Shown piece by piece: positions 1-8,536 of a stretch of DNA of 64,000 bases. The position numbers and the translations under genes were made by a program. A model generated the notes under the pieces. That model saw nothing but the letters and a program-made list of their open reading frames with translations, did not search any database and had not been told where the DNA came from. The stretch is from NCBI RefSeq assembly GCF_008312835.1, contig NZ_VSKS01000004.1:310001-374000 (forward strand). The letters run 5' to 3'. Positions within the stretch are counted from its first letter, which is position 1. Every line of letters starts with the position of its first letter. This stretch comes from Streptomyces marokkonensis (GTDB taxonomy: Bacteria; Actinomycetota; Actinomycetes; Streptomycetales; Streptomycetaceae).

Positions 1-1196
1 GTGATGCCGGCCACGTGCGAGCCGTGCGAGCCCTCGATGACGCCGATGTTGACGAAGTCGGCCTTCTTGCCGGTCCAGTCGCCGCCGTAGGGGTCCATCG
101 GGACGTCCTTGCGGATCTCCACGACGAACGGCTGGCGCTCGGCGACATCGGTGGCCGGGTCGTCGGTGCCGAAGTACCCGATCTGGAAGCCGTCCTTGTA
201 CGGCTTCATCGCGGCGTCGTCGGAGAAGTCCTGGTTGTTGTTCAGGTCGACGCGGACCGTGCCGGCGGCGGCGTCGTAGAGCACGCCCCAGGAGTCGGTG
301 GTGTCGCCGTCGCGGTTGGCGTCACCGGCCGCGTCACCGCCGGCGGTGTACGACTCCAGGAAGGTGCTGATCCGGTACGTGCCCTCCGGGGCCGTCCAGG
401 TCCTGTCGCCGTAGGTGAAGGTCGGTCCCGAGACGGAGGAGACCATCGGGCGCCAGGTCCGGTCGCTGTCGACGATCGGGTCGGTCGCCGTCACCCAGTC
501 GACGATCTTGCGCTCGCCGGTGGTGGTCTTCTGCAGCGCAGGGTGGCCGATGTCCACGCCGGAGTCGAGGATGCCGATGGTGACGCCGCGGCCGTCCGCC
601 TTCGGGTTGTCCTCGACGAACTCGACGGCGCCGGTCTCGAAGGAGGGGTTGTACGGGTTCTTCGCGGGGGTCCGCTTCCCGGGGGCCGGGTACGTCGCGG
701 TTCCCTGGCTGCCCGCCTGCCTGGTGGTGTCCGCGCTGGGCGTCGGGTCGTCCAGCGGGATCTCGTCGCGCAGGTCGATGCCGTGCACGGACGAGAGCTT
801 GGTGGCGGCGGCGATCGCCGCGTCCGCCCTGCCGGTGGGGACGGTGGCGCGGACGTAGCCGAGCCTGTCGTCGGTCCGGCCGACCGAGCCGCCCTTGACC
901 GCGTCGAGCTGCTCGGCGACCTGCTCGGTCTTGCCGGGAGCTGTGGCGATCATCATCGTGACGTGCTTGGCGCCGTCGGCCTTGGCCTCGGCGAGCAGCT
1001 CGGCGTCGTCCGAACCGAGCTTGCCGGGTGCCGTCTTGACGTCGGCGTCGGCCGGCGCGGCGGGCGGCGTGTCGGCGGCGAGGGCCACGGGTACCGGCCC
1101 GGCCGCGGCGAGTGCGGCGACGAGACCGGCGGCCACGGCTATGCGGGCCGCGCGTCTGGTGCCCGATATCGGGTCGCGCTGGGGGGAGTGGGTCAT
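1..1196 (-). CDS. Secreted S8 (subtilisin-like) serine peptidase, 3' part missing
   Basis: The N-terminal 398 residues of an exported subtilisin-family protease are visible; the rest lies beyond the left edge. The protein opens with a signal peptide: basic residues near 14-18, a hydrophobic Ala/Val/Leu stretch and an ALA-A cleavage site near residue 40. A propeptide-like segment follows. The catalytic Asp lies in GILDSGVD (about residue 208) and the catalytic His in GSHGSHVAGI (about 393). The Asp-His distance is near 185 residues, much longer than in plain subtilisins, so a domain is inserted there. The Ser motif is outside the window. ATG at 1196 is preferred because AAGGG lies 6 nt upstream; an in-frame ATG at 1202 directly abuts that AAGGG. 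It probably acts in the cell wall or medium, with substrate unknown. Confidence 0.85.
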   Translation of the reverse strand, partial: MTHSPQRDPISGTRRAARIAVAAGLVAALAAAGPVPVALAADTPPAAPADADVKTAPGKLGSDDAELLAEAKADGAKHVTMMIATAPGKTEQVAEQLDAVKGGSVGRTDDRLGYVRATVPTGRADAAIAAATKLSSVHGIDLRDEIPLDDPTPSADTTRQAGSQGTATYPAPGKRTPAKNPYNPSFETGAVEFVEDNPKADGRGVTIGILDSGVDIGHPALQKTTTGERKIVDWVTATDPIVDSDRTWRPMVSSVSGPTFTYGDRTWTAPEGTYRISTFLESYTAGGDAAGDANRDGDTTDSWGVLYDAAAGTVRVDLNNNQDFSDDAAMKPYKDGFQIGYFGTDDPATDVAERQPFVVEIRKDVPMDPYGGDWTGKKADFVNIGVIEGSHGSHVAGI

Positions 1197-1287
1197 CGGC
1201 ATCCCTTGTACGTAAAGGAACGATCGGGAGCGACCGGAGCCGATCGACCCTGGCCGCGACGGTCCGGAACGCGGTCCCGGACGATCG

Positions 1288-1302
1288 TTGAGCCTTACTC
1301 AA
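1288..1302. promoter_or_regulatory. Short inverted repeat upstream of the protease gene
   Basis: TTGAG-N5-CTCAA forms a perfect 5+5 inverted repeat about 90 nt upstream of the protease start. It is the only evident dyad in the 222-nt gap to the CGNR gene. An operator role is inference, and the arms are short enough to arise by chance. Confidence 0.2.
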
Positions 1303-1418
1303 GGGCCTGCTGTTTGGGGAGGGTTGACCGAAACGAAATGGATGTGTGGGGAAAACCCCCGGTGTGCTTATGGGGAGATGGGGCCCGAAGCGGACAAGTC
1401 GGCCGCCCGTACGTAGGG

Positions 1419-1967
1419 TCAGGCGTCCTTGGTGCGCGCGTAGTGGCGTGAAGCCTTCGCCCGGTTGCCGCACGACGCCATGGAGCACCAGCGGCGGGTG
1501 CCGTTGCGTGAGGTGTCGAAGAAGTGCAGCGTGCACGCCTCGTGGGCGCAGCGGCGGATCCGGTCGGGAGCGGCGTCCAGCAGCCGGAGGTAGTCGCGGG
1601 CGGCGAGCCAGGCCGGCCCCCAGGAGGCGTCGTCGAACTCCGGCCGCTCGCCCGGCCCGTCCGCGGTGAGCGTGGCCCGGATCCGCCCGTGCGCGAGCAC
1701 GGCGTCCACGGCCTCCGCCCCTTCGCCGGACGTCCCCTCCACGGCTTCCCGCAGGGCGTCCCGCGCCCGGAGGGTGTGCCGCAGGGTCGCCTCGTCGGCG
1801 GTGAAGCGGGTGTCCAGTCCGTTGGCGCCGAGCCACACCGCGAGCCCGTCGGTGCCGGTGAGCAGGTCCCGCGCGGCGGCCTCCTTCCCCCATCGCGTGT
1901 TGAGCAGGTCGAGCGCGAGCGGCTCGCCGGTGAGCGGACGCGGGTCGGTGCGGTCCGGGTCGGACAT
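1419..1967 (-). CDS. ABATE / CGNR zinc-finger transcriptional regulator
   Basis: A 182-residue protein with the two-part layout of the CGNR family. The N-terminal ABATE-type domain (about 10-130) has the typical LALDLLNT opening. The C-terminal zinc finger has CAHEAC around 141 and WCSMASCGNR around 158-167, which gives four metal-binding cysteines and the CGNR signature. The finger is predicted to bind DNA, and ABATE is thought to be a ligand- or stress-sensing module. The gene is divergent from the VOC gene across a 121-nt gap full of inverted repeats, so autoregulation and control of that gene are likely. ATG at 1967 is preceded by a GGAGGGAG-like ribosome site. Confidence 0.85.
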   Translation of the reverse strand: MSDPDRTDPRPLTGEPLALDLLNTRWGKEAAARDLLTGTDGLAVWLGANGLDTRFTADEATLRHTLRARDALREAVEGTSGEGAEAVDAVLAHGRIRATLTADGPGERPEFDDASWGPAWLAARDYLRLLDAAPDRIRRCAHEACTLHFFDTSRNGTRRWCSMASCGNRAKASRHYARTKDA

Positions 1968-1985
1968 GGGGGCTCCCTCCGTACT

Positions 1986-2054
1986 AACCAGTCAAGGGTA
2001 CGGGACTGGTTGCACTCTCCCTTCTAACCGTCTAACGTTCCATTCAACGGTTAG
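1986..2054. promoter_or_regulatory. Divergent control region with two inverted repeats
   Basis: Between the CGNR regulator and the VOC gene there are two perfect 8-bp dyads: AACCAGTC (1986-1993) with GACTGGTT (2004-2011), and CTAACCGT (2024-2031) with ACGGTTAG (2047-2054). All arms share a TAACC(A/G)GT-like core, and an extra TAACG half-site lies near 2033. The spacing suits one dimeric regulator contacting both promoters. The CGNR protein is the obvious candidate; this is inference. Confidence 0.5.
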
Positions 2055-2088
2055 TCCTGCTCCCGCGGGACCCGACGAAGGGACACGC

Positions 2089-2532
2089 ATGACCCTGCGC
2101 ACCGGCCACATCGGCCTGAACGTCACCGACCTCGGCACCTCGCTCGCCTTCTACCGGGACGTCCTGGGCTTCACCCTGATCGGCGAGGGCAAGGAGGAGG
2201 ACCGGCGCTACGCGTTCCTCGGCGACGGCCGGCAGCTCGTGCTCACGCTCTGGCAGCAGGCGGACCGGCCGTACGGCGCCGACCGTGCCGGGCTGCACCA
2301 CCTCGCGTTCGAGGCGGAGTCGATCGAGCGGGTCGGGGAGTACGAGGCCGCCCTGCGTGCCCACGGGACCGAGTTCGCCCACGAGGGCGTCGTCGCCCAC
2401 CACGAGGGCGCGGCCTCCGGCGGCATCTTCTTCCACGACCCGGACGGCACCCGCCTGGAGATCTACGCGCCCGGCGGCGCCGAGGGCGCCCCGGCGCCGA
2501 GCCAGGCCGCTCCCACCTGCGGCTTCTTCTAG
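2089..2532 (+). CDS. VOC-family (glyoxalase/bleomycin-resistance fold) protein
   Basis: A 147-residue single VOC domain made of two beta-alpha-beta-beta-beta modules. It starts with GHIGLNVTDL, and FYRDVLGF ends the first module helix. GLHHLAFEAE opens the second module, and FFHDPDGTRLEIYAP supplies the conserved Asp-Pro-Asp-Gly turn and the metal-ligand Glu. His in GHIGLN, His in LHHLAF and Glu in LEIY are the usual metal ligands. The substrate cannot be inferred: members include glyoxalase I, extradiol dioxygenases and resistance proteins. It is first in a co-directional run with the flavin-split-barrel gene (13-nt gap) and probably controlled by the divergent CGNR regulator. ATG at 2089 follows a GAAGGGA ribosome site. 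Confidence 0.85.
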   Translation: MTLRTGHIGLNVTDLGTSLAFYRDVLGFTLIGEGKEEDRRYAFLGDGRQLVLTLWQQADRPYGADRAGLHHLAFEAESIERVGEYEAALRAHGTEFAHEGVVAHHEGAASGGIFFHDPDGTRLEIYAPGGAEGAPAPSQAAPTCGFF

Positions 2533-2545
2533 GAGGGACGCGTCC

Positions 2546-3445
2546 ATGACGGAATCCGCGGCCGTGTACCACGCGGGCTCGCGCACGGTGCAGGACCGGG
2601 TCGGCGTCCGCGGGAACGCCGACCACGTCGGCCGGTCCATCGGACGGGACATCAAACCGGTGGCCGCGGCGTTCCTCGGCCTCCAGCCGATGCTGGTGGT
2701 CGGCGCCGCCGCCCCGGGGACCGGCCGGGTGTGGGCCACCGCGCTCACCGGGACCCCCGGCTTCGTCCGGGCCACCGGCACCCGGCAGATGTCGGTCACC
2801 GGCCGGGTGCCGGTGGCCGACCCGCTGGCCACCGCCCTCGCCACCGGGGGCACCCGGGTCGGCACCCTCGCCCTGGACCCGCGCACCCGCCGCCGCATGC
2901 GCCTCAACGGCCGGCTCCGGCCCACGCCGGGGGGCTTCGCCGTCGAGGCGGACCAGGTGTTCGCCAACTGCCCCAAGTACCTGCAACGGCGCGAGTCCTA
3001 CGAGACGGTCGGCGACCGCGCGCCGGGCCCCGCCCGCCGCTCCGCCGAACTCACCGGCGCACAGGCGGCGTTCGTGGCGGACGCCGACACCTTCTTCATC
3101 GCCACCGTGCACGGTGACGGCGCCGACGCCAGCCACCGGGGCGGCAACCCCGGCTTCGTCCGGGTGACCTCGCCGACGGAACTGACCTGGCGCGACTATC
3201 CGGGCAACGCCATGTTCCTCACCCTCGGCAACCTTGCCGCCGACCCGCGTGCCGGTCTGCTCTTCGTGGACTGGACGACCGGTACGACGCTCCGTCTCAC
3301 CGGTGAGGCACGCACCGGGTTCGGACCCGGCGGGGAACGCCGGGTCCGCTTCACCGTCCAGGAGGCGCTGGAGACCCCCTGCGCCCTTCCGCTGCGCTGG
3401 TCCGCCCCCGAATACTCACCTGCCAATCCCCAGCCGCCGGGTTAA
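2546..3445 (+). CDS. Pyridoxamine 5'-phosphate oxidase-like flavin split-barrel protein
   Basis: A 299-residue protein of the PNPOx-like FMN/F420-binding split-barrel superfamily. Supporting segments are the N-terminal VQDRVG region, the NCPKYLQRR motif near residue 140 seen in this subfamily, and FVADADTFFIATVH followed by GGNPGFVRV around 170-205, then a strand series with NAMFLTLGNL. Many members are annotated as FMN-binding or general-stress oxidoreductases, and the substrate is not known here. The start is ATG at 2546 with AGGAGGGA eight nucleotides upstream, the best ribosome site of this group. It sits 13 nt after the VOC gene and 9 nt before the NUDIX gene, so the three probably form one operon. 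Confidence 0.75.
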   Translation: MTESAAVYHAGSRTVQDRVGVRGNADHVGRSIGRDIKPVAAAFLGLQPMLVVGAAAPGTGRVWATALTGTPGFVRATGTRQMSVTGRVPVADPLATALATGGTRVGTLALDPRTRRRMRLNGRLRPTPGGFAVEADQVFANCPKYLQRRESYETVGDRAPGPARRSAELTGAQAAFVADADTFFIATVHGDGADASHRGGNPGFVRVTSPTELTWRDYPGNAMFLTLGNLAADPRAGLLFVDWTTGTTLRLTGEARTGFGPGGERRVRFTVQEALETPCALPLRWSAPEYSPANPQPPG

Positions 3446-3454
3446 CGTCCCCGG

Positions 3455-3907
3455 ATGCGACAGAAGTTGAGGGTGGCGGCCTACGCCGTGTGCGTGCGCG
3501 ACGGGCAGCTCCTGCTCGCCCGGTCCCCTGGCCCCGGCGGCATCCCCGAGTGGGTGCTGCCGGGCGGGGGCACGGAGCACGGTGAGGACCCCTACGACAC
3601 CGTGCGCCGGGAGGTCGAGGAGGAGACCGGCTACCTCGTCGAGGTCACCGGCCTGCTCGGCGTGAACTCCACCCGCCGCACCTTCCCCGGCCGGCTCGGC
3701 CGCACCGTCGACCACCACGGCGTACGGCTGCTCTACGAGGCCCGGATCACGGGCGGCGAGCTGCGCAACGAGGTGGGCGGCTCCACCGACCTCGCCGCCT
3801 GGCAGCCCCTCGACGCCGTCCCCGGCCTGGTCCGGATCCGCCTGGTCGACGTCGCCCTGCGCCTGTGGCGCGAACGCCCGGCGACGGGCCGGGCGGAGCC
3901 GGCCTGA
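3455..3907 (+). CDS. NUDIX hydrolase
   Basis: A 150-residue protein with a complete NUDIX box: GGGTEHGEDPYDTVRREVEE followed by ETGY, about residues 34-57. This matches GX5EX7REUXEEXGU, which binds the divalent metal and places the catalytic glutamates. Preceding strands (VAAYAVCVRDGQLLLAR) and following strands fit a full single-domain NUDIX fold. It hydrolyses some nucleoside-diphosphate-X compound; the substrate is not predictable. ATG 3455 begins 9 nt after the split-barrel gene, making it the probable last gene of the 2.1-3.9 kb operon. It converges with the gene at 3924. Confidence 0.88.
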   Translation: MRQKLRVAAYAVCVRDGQLLLARSPGPGGIPEWVLPGGGTEHGEDPYDTVRREVEEETGYLVEVTGLLGVNSTRRTFPGRLGRTVDHHGVRLLYEARITGGELRNEVGGSTDLAAWQPLDAVPGLVRIRLVDVALRLWRERPATGRAEPA

Positions 3908-3923
3908 AAACCCACGACACCGC

Positions 3924-4976
3924 CTAACGGGGCAGGACCAGGACACAGGCCGCCGGGTCGCGGTCGGCCGAGGCCATCAGGGCCGTGCGGACCACCGCCG
4001 CCTGCTGCTCCGCCGCGTCCCGGAGCCCTCGCGGGGTGATGTGGACGACCGTGATGCCGAGCCGCTCCAGGTGTTCGCGCTTGCGGGCGTACTCCGACCA
4101 CGCGGCGTCGTCCTCCGGCCGTCCGCCCGGGCGGGGCGCACGGGTGTCCAGCTCCACCGCCACCGACTGCTCCGGCCAGTACGCGTCCACGCCGCCGAGG
4201 CGGGGACCGCCGGGCAGCCGCAGATCGACGTTCCAGCACGGGTCCGGCAGTCCGTGGTCGCGGACCATCCGGTACAGCCGGGACTCCGCCAGCGCCCGGC
4301 CCTCGGCCAGCAGCGAGTCCACCGCGTCCACCACGTGCGGCCGGCCCAGCAGCTTGGCGCCGGTGAGCTCCCGGACCACCGCCGCCGGTTCGCAGTACCC
4401 GCCCCGCACGGCCTCCGTCAGCAGCCGCCGCACGGTGCCCGCGTCCTCCAGGCCCGCCACGGCGTCGGCCAGTGCCCGCGGGACCGGTGCCACGGGCAGG
4501 CCCGTCACCTCCTCCGGGGGCGGCAGGGCGGAGGCCCGGACGACACGGACGCAGCCCGTCGAGCGCAGCCGGCGCAGCCGCGGGACCAGGACGTCGAAGA
4601 TCTCCAGGGACGGCAGCGGGGGAGCGGAGGAGAAGCCGTGCAGGGTCAGCGCGGCCAGCCCGGTGATCATCACCTCGCCGTACGGGGACGCGGGCGGCCC
4701 GTCCGCGCCGGGCTGCACGGGAACACCCGTGGTCCGCTCCCGTGCCGCGTACAGCAGCACCGCGTGCAGCCGATCCTCACTCGTCGGCGGGCCGGGGTGG
4801 AGCAGGACGACGCCGGGGAGGAGCTGCCGCCAGGGCCCGCCGGGGCGGCACTGCTCACCGGCCTTGGCGGCCGAGACGCCGTGGGCACGGAGCTGCGTGT
4901 GGGTCAGGACACGGCGTCCCGTGCTGGTGGGGAGGTGGTGCAGGGGGCGGGGGGAGAGCGGGGTGTTGTGGTTCAT
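3924..4976 (-). CDS. AbiEi-like winged-helix / DUF559-type protein
   Basis: About 350 residues. Residues 20-65 (LTHTQLRAHGVSAAKAGEQC then LLPGVVLLHPG) resemble the N-terminal winged helix of AbiEi-type antitoxin-domain proteins. The C-terminal part (about 250-340; VDAYWPEQSVAVELD and LERLGITVVHITP) resembles the DUF559 / very-short-patch-repair nuclease fold, with the Asp and Glu-Leu-Asp acidic positions. Such proteins are common and often solitary in actinomycetes, and no AbiEii toxin gene lies beside this one. A toxin-antitoxin role is therefore not supported. Start choice is uncertain: ATG 4976 is used, and an in-frame TTG at 4985 has a better-placed purine stretch. Confidence 0.6.
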   Translation of the reverse strand: MNHNTPLSPRPLHHLPTSTGRRVLTHTQLRAHGVSAAKAGEQCRPGGPWRQLLPGVVLLHPGPPTSEDRLHAVLLYAARERTTGVPVQPGADGPPASPYGEVMITGLAALTLHGFSSAPPLPSLEIFDVLVPRLRRLRSTGCVRVVRASALPPPEEVTGLPVAPVPRALADAVAGLEDAGTVRRLLTEAVRGGYCEPAAVVRELTGAKLLGRPHVVDAVDSLLAEGRALAESRLYRMVRDHGLPDPCWNVDLRLPGGPRLGGVDAYWPEQSVAVELDTRAPRPGGRPEDDAAWSEYARKREHLERLGITVVHITPRGLRDAAEQQAAVVRTALMASADRDPAACVLVLPR

Positions 4977-5171
4977 GCCCGGCAATTTCCCGTCTCAGGC
5001 CGCCCCTCGAACCCCTGTTACAGGCTCGTCGACAAACAAGGACAAGCCCGTACTGAAGGACATCTGTTCGGATACCGGAAACCCCTGGTCCGTTCGGGTG
5101 AGAACCAGGGGTTACGGCTTGATTGCCCGCGTTCGGTAACGACCGCGGACGGCGGGATCCGCGGGGGCGGC

Positions 5172-7748
5172 TCAGTCCGCCGTGGCGTCGCAGGCCTGGC
5201 CGCGCAGGGCCCGGGCCAGGTCGTCCCGGGCCTCCAGGACCAGCCGGCGCAGTGCCGGGGCCGCGTCCTCGTGGGCCGTGAGCCACGCGTCCGTCGCGTC
5301 CAGCGTCGCCCCCGAGTCCTGGACGGAGGGGAACAGGCCCCGCACCACGTCCATGCCGATCTGGATCGACCGCTCGGTCCACACCCGCTCGATCGCCGCG
5401 AAGTACTTCTCCGTGTACGGCGCGAGCAGCTCCCGCTGGGACGACTGGGCGAAGCCCGAGATCGTCGCCTCCACCAGCGCGTTGGACAGCGCGTCCGACT
5501 CCACGACCTGCGCCCAGCACTGCGCCTTGACCGCCGCCGACGGACGGGCGGCCAGGCAGCGGACGTGGTGCCGCTTGCCGGACGCGGTGTCGTCCCGCGC
5601 CAGCTCGTCGTCCAGCCTCTTCTCGTCCGCCACCCCGTGTGCGGCCAGCGGCTCCAGGAACGCCCAGCGCAGCTCCTGGTCGACCTCCAGTCCGGGCAGG
5701 GTCTCCGTGCCCTCCAGCAGTGCGGTCAGCAGCTCGAAGTCGGCCGGCGCGTCGGCGACGCGTGCGAAGAACCGCGCCCACGCCAGCTGGTGCTCGCTGC
5801 CCGCCCCGGCGGCGAAGAGCTGGGCCGAGGCACCCTCGGCGAGCCGGCGCCCGGCCTGCTCCCGCCGCTCGGGCGCCGTGTAGTGCACGGCCGCCGACTC
5901 GGCCCACGCGTGCAGCATCTGCAGCACGCCGATGTCGGACTCCCGGCCCGCGAACCTCAGCACCAGGTCGATGAACTCCCGGGCCGGCAGCAGCGCGTCC
6001 CGCGTCATGTTCCACAGCGCCGACCAGCACAGGGCGCGGGCCAGCGGATCGGTGAGGTCGCCCAGGCCGTCGCGGAGCGCCGCCAGGGACGTCTCGTCGA
6101 AGCGGGTCTTGCAGTACGTCAGGTCGTCGTCGTTGACCAGCACCAGCTCCGGCGCGTCCGCGCCCGCCAGCTCCGTCACGACGGTGCGGGGGCCCTCGAC
6201 GTCCGTCTCGGCCTGCGCGTACCGCTCGAGGGTGCCGGACCCCGTGCGCCGGTAGAGCCCCACCGCCACCCGGTGCGGGCGCAGTTCGGGGTGGGACTCG
6301 GCGGCCTCCTGCACCACCGCGAGCTCGTCGACGCGCCCGTCCGCGCCGAGCAGCACCTGCGGGGTCAGTGCGTTGACGCCCGCCGTCTGCAGCCAGGAAC
6401 GGGCCCACGCGCCCATGTCCCGTCCGCTGGTCTCCTCCAGGACGGACAGCAGGTCACCGAGGCGCGTGTTGCCGTACGCGTGCCGCTTGAAGTAGCGCCG
6501 GGCGCCCTCCAGGAACGCGTCCTGACCGACGTACGCCACCAGCTGCTTGAGCACCGAGGCGCCCTTCGCGTACGTGATGCCGTCGAAGTTGAGCTTGGCG
6601 TCCTGCAGGTCGCGGATGTCCGCGGTGATCGGGTGCGTGGAGGGCAGCTGGTCCGCGCGGTAGGCCCACGCCTTGCGGCGGTTGGCGAAGGTGATCCAGC
6701 CGTCGGTGAAGCGGGTCGCCCCGACCAGGGAGAACGCGCCCATGAAGTCGGCGAAGGACTCCTTCAGCCACAGGTCGTCCCACCACTCCATGGTGACCAG
6801 GTCGCCGAACCACATGTGCGCCATCTCGTGCAGGACGACGTTCGCCCGTCCCTCGTACGACGCCCGCGTGACCTTGCCCCGGAAGATGAACTCCTCGCGG
6901 AAGGTGACCATCCCCGGGTTCTCCATGGCGCCCAGGTTGTACTCGGGCACGAAGGCCTGGTCGTACTTGCCGAACGGGTACGGGTAGTCGAAGTGGTCGT
7001 GGAAGAAGTCCAGGCCCTGCTTGGTCACCAGGAACACGTCGTCGGCGTCGAAGTGCGGCGCGAGACCCTTGCGGCACATCGCGCCGAGCGGGATCCGCAG
7101 GCGGGTGCCGTCCTCGAACTCCCGCTCGTAGGTGTCCGTCACGTAGTGGTACGGACCCGCGACGACACAGGTGATGTAGGTCGAGATGGGCTTGGTCTCG
7201 GCGAACCGCCACACGCCGTCGGTGAGTTCACCGGCGCCGTTGCTCCACACGGTCCAGCCCTCGGGCGCCCGCACCTCGAAGCGGTAGGGGGCCTTGAGGT
7301 CGGGCTGCTCGAAGTTGGCGAAGACGCGCCGGGCGTCGGCCGGCTCGTACTGGGTGTAGAGGTACACCTCGCCGTCCTCGGGGTCGACGAAGCGGTGCAT
7401 GCCCTCGCCGGTGCGGGAGTAGGCGCACTGCGCGTCGACGACGAGCTCGTTGTCTGCGGCGAGGTCCTCCAGCAGGATCCGCGATCCGTCGAAGACCTGG
7501 CCGGGGTCGAGGTCGCGCCCGTTGAGCGCCACGCTCGTCACGCTCGGCGCGATCAGGTCGGCGAAGCTGCCGGCGCCCGGCTCGGCGCAGCGGAACCGCA
7601 CGGTGGTGACGGAGCGGAAGGTGCGCGGCCCCTCACCGCCGTTCCCGCCGACCGCCGACCGCAGGTCGAGGGACACCTCGTACCCGTCGACGGACAGCAG
7701 GGCTGCCCGCTCCCGGGCCTCGTCGCGGGTCAGATTCTCACCGGGCAC
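5172..7748 (-). CDS. pepN: Aminopeptidase N (M1 family zinc metallopeptidase)
   Basis: An M1-family aminopeptidase of 858 residues that removes N-terminal amino acids from peptides, expected in the cytoplasm because no signal peptide is seen. The exopeptidase motif GAMENPGMV (about residue 274) and the zinc site HEMAHMWFGD (HEXXH, about 306), with the third ligand Glu in KESFADFMG downstream, are all present. The long helical C-terminal ERAP1-like domain is complete. The start is GTG 7748, read MPGENLTRDEAR, because GAGGAG lies 7 nt upstream. The in-frame ATG at 7763 overlaps that ribosome site and has none of its own. The gene is divergent from the DsbA-like gene across 137 nt. Confidence 0.95.
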   Translation of the reverse strand: MPGENLTRDEARERAALLSVDGYEVSLDLRSAVGGNGGEGPRTFRSVTTVRFRCAEPGAGSFADLIAPSVTSVALNGRDLDPGQVFDGSRILLEDLAADNELVVDAQCAYSRTGEGMHRFVDPEDGEVYLYTQYEPADARRVFANFEQPDLKAPYRFEVRAPEGWTVWSNGAGELTDGVWRFAETKPISTYITCVVAGPYHYVTDTYEREFEDGTRLRIPLGAMCRKGLAPHFDADDVFLVTKQGLDFFHDHFDYPYPFGKYDQAFVPEYNLGAMENPGMVTFREEFIFRGKVTRASYEGRANVVLHEMAHMWFGDLVTMEWWDDLWLKESFADFMGAFSLVGATRFTDGWITFANRRKAWAYRADQLPSTHPITADIRDLQDAKLNFDGITYAKGASVLKQLVAYVGQDAFLEGARRYFKRHAYGNTRLGDLLSVLEETSGRDMGAWARSWLQTAGVNALTPQVLLGADGRVDELAVVQEAAESHPELRPHRVAVGLYRRTGSGTLERYAQAETDVEGPRTVVTELAGADAPELVLVNDDDLTYCKTRFDETSLAALRDGLGDLTDPLARALCWSALWNMTRDALLPAREFIDLVLRFAGRESDIGVLQMLHAWAESAAVHYTAPERREQAGRRLAEGASAQLFAAGAGSEHQLAWARFFARVADAPADFELLTALLEGTETLPGLEVDQELRWAFLEPLAAHGVADEKRLDDELARDDTASGKRHHVRCLAARPSAAVKAQCWAQVVESDALSNALVEATISGFAQSSQRELLAPYTEKYFAAIERVWTERSIQIGMDVVRGLFPSVQDSGATLDATDAWLTAHEDAAPALRRLVLEARDDLARALRGQACDATAD

Positions 7749-7885
7749 GTGCGGACTCCTCATGCGTCGTCGACAGGGATGAACAGGACCGATCCTGCCA
7801 TGTGCCCCTGACGCGGGGCAGCCGGGAATGGCCGGGACGAGCCGCGGCGTTCTCGCACAGAGATACCCGCCTCACGAGGAGTGAC

Positions 7886-8533
7886 ATGTCGGAGAAGTCC
7901 CCCGCCACGCCCGTCGACTTCTGGTTCGACCCGCTGTGCCCCTGGGCCTGGATGACCTCCCGCTGGGTGCTGGAGGTGGAGAAGCTGCGGGACATTCACG
8001 TCCGCTGGCATCTGATGAGCCTGGCGGTGCTCAACGAGGACAAGCTCGACGACCTCCCCGCGGAGTACCGCGAGATGCTCGAGGTCAAGGCCTGGGGCCC
8101 GGTCCGGGTGGTCATCGCGGCCCAGCAGGAGCACGGCGCCGAGGTGCTCGGCGACCTCTACACCGCGCTCGGCACCCGCATCCACAACCGGGGCGAGGGG
8201 CCGGAGAGGGAGACGGTCGCCGCCGCCCTGAAGGACGTCGGTCTGCCCGGCTCCCTCATGGAGCACTGGGACTCCACCCCGTACGAGCCGGAGCTGCGCG
8301 CCTCCCACAAGGAGGGCATCGAGAAGGTGGGCCAGGAGGTCGGCACCCCGGTCATCGCCGTCCCCGGCCCCGACGGCGAGGAGATCGCCTTCTTCGGCCC
8401 GGTGGTCACTCCCGCTCCCAAGGGCGAGGAGGCCGCCCGCCTGTGGGACGGCACCCTCGCGGTGGCCTCCGTCCCCGGTTTCTACGAGATCAAGCGGACG
8501 CGGACGAAGGGGCCGGACTTCAGCAACCTGTGA
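7886..8533 (+). CDS. DsbA-fold oxidoreductase, mycothiol-dependent nitroreductase type
   Basis: A 215-residue thioredoxin/DsbA-superfamily protein. VDFWFDPLCPWAW places a CPWA active site near residues 19-22, as in the mycobacterial Rv2466c family, which uses mycothiol; streptomycetes make mycothiol. The helical insertion and the cis-Pro loop (GTPVIAV, about 153) are present. There is no signal peptide, so it is a cytoplasmic reductase and not a periplasmic-type DsbA. ATG 7886 follows GAGGAGTGAC. It converges with the small gene at 8537, leaving only 3 nt between stops, so any termination signals must lie inside the genes. Confidence 0.85.
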   Translation: MSEKSPATPVDFWFDPLCPWAWMTSRWVLEVEKLRDIHVRWHLMSLAVLNEDKLDDLPAEYREMLEVKAWGPVRVVIAAQQEHGAEVLGDLYTALGTRIHNRGEGPERETVAAALKDVGLPGSLMEHWDSTPYEPELRASHKEGIEKVGQEVGTPVIAVPGPDGEEIAFFGPVVTPAPKGEEAARLWDGTLAVASVPGFYEIKRTRTKGPDFSNL

Positions 8534-8536
8534 CGG

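Noticed and set aside
3924-4976. AbiE toxin-antitoxin system
   Set aside because: Only an AbiEi-like N-domain is present; no AbiEii nucleotidyltransferase gene is adjacent.
4041-7811. Very long open frame on the plus strand opposite pepN and its neighbour
   Set aside because: It is antisense to two well-supported genes, rich in Arg/Gly/Val/Leu without motifs, and a known artefact of GC-biased third positions.
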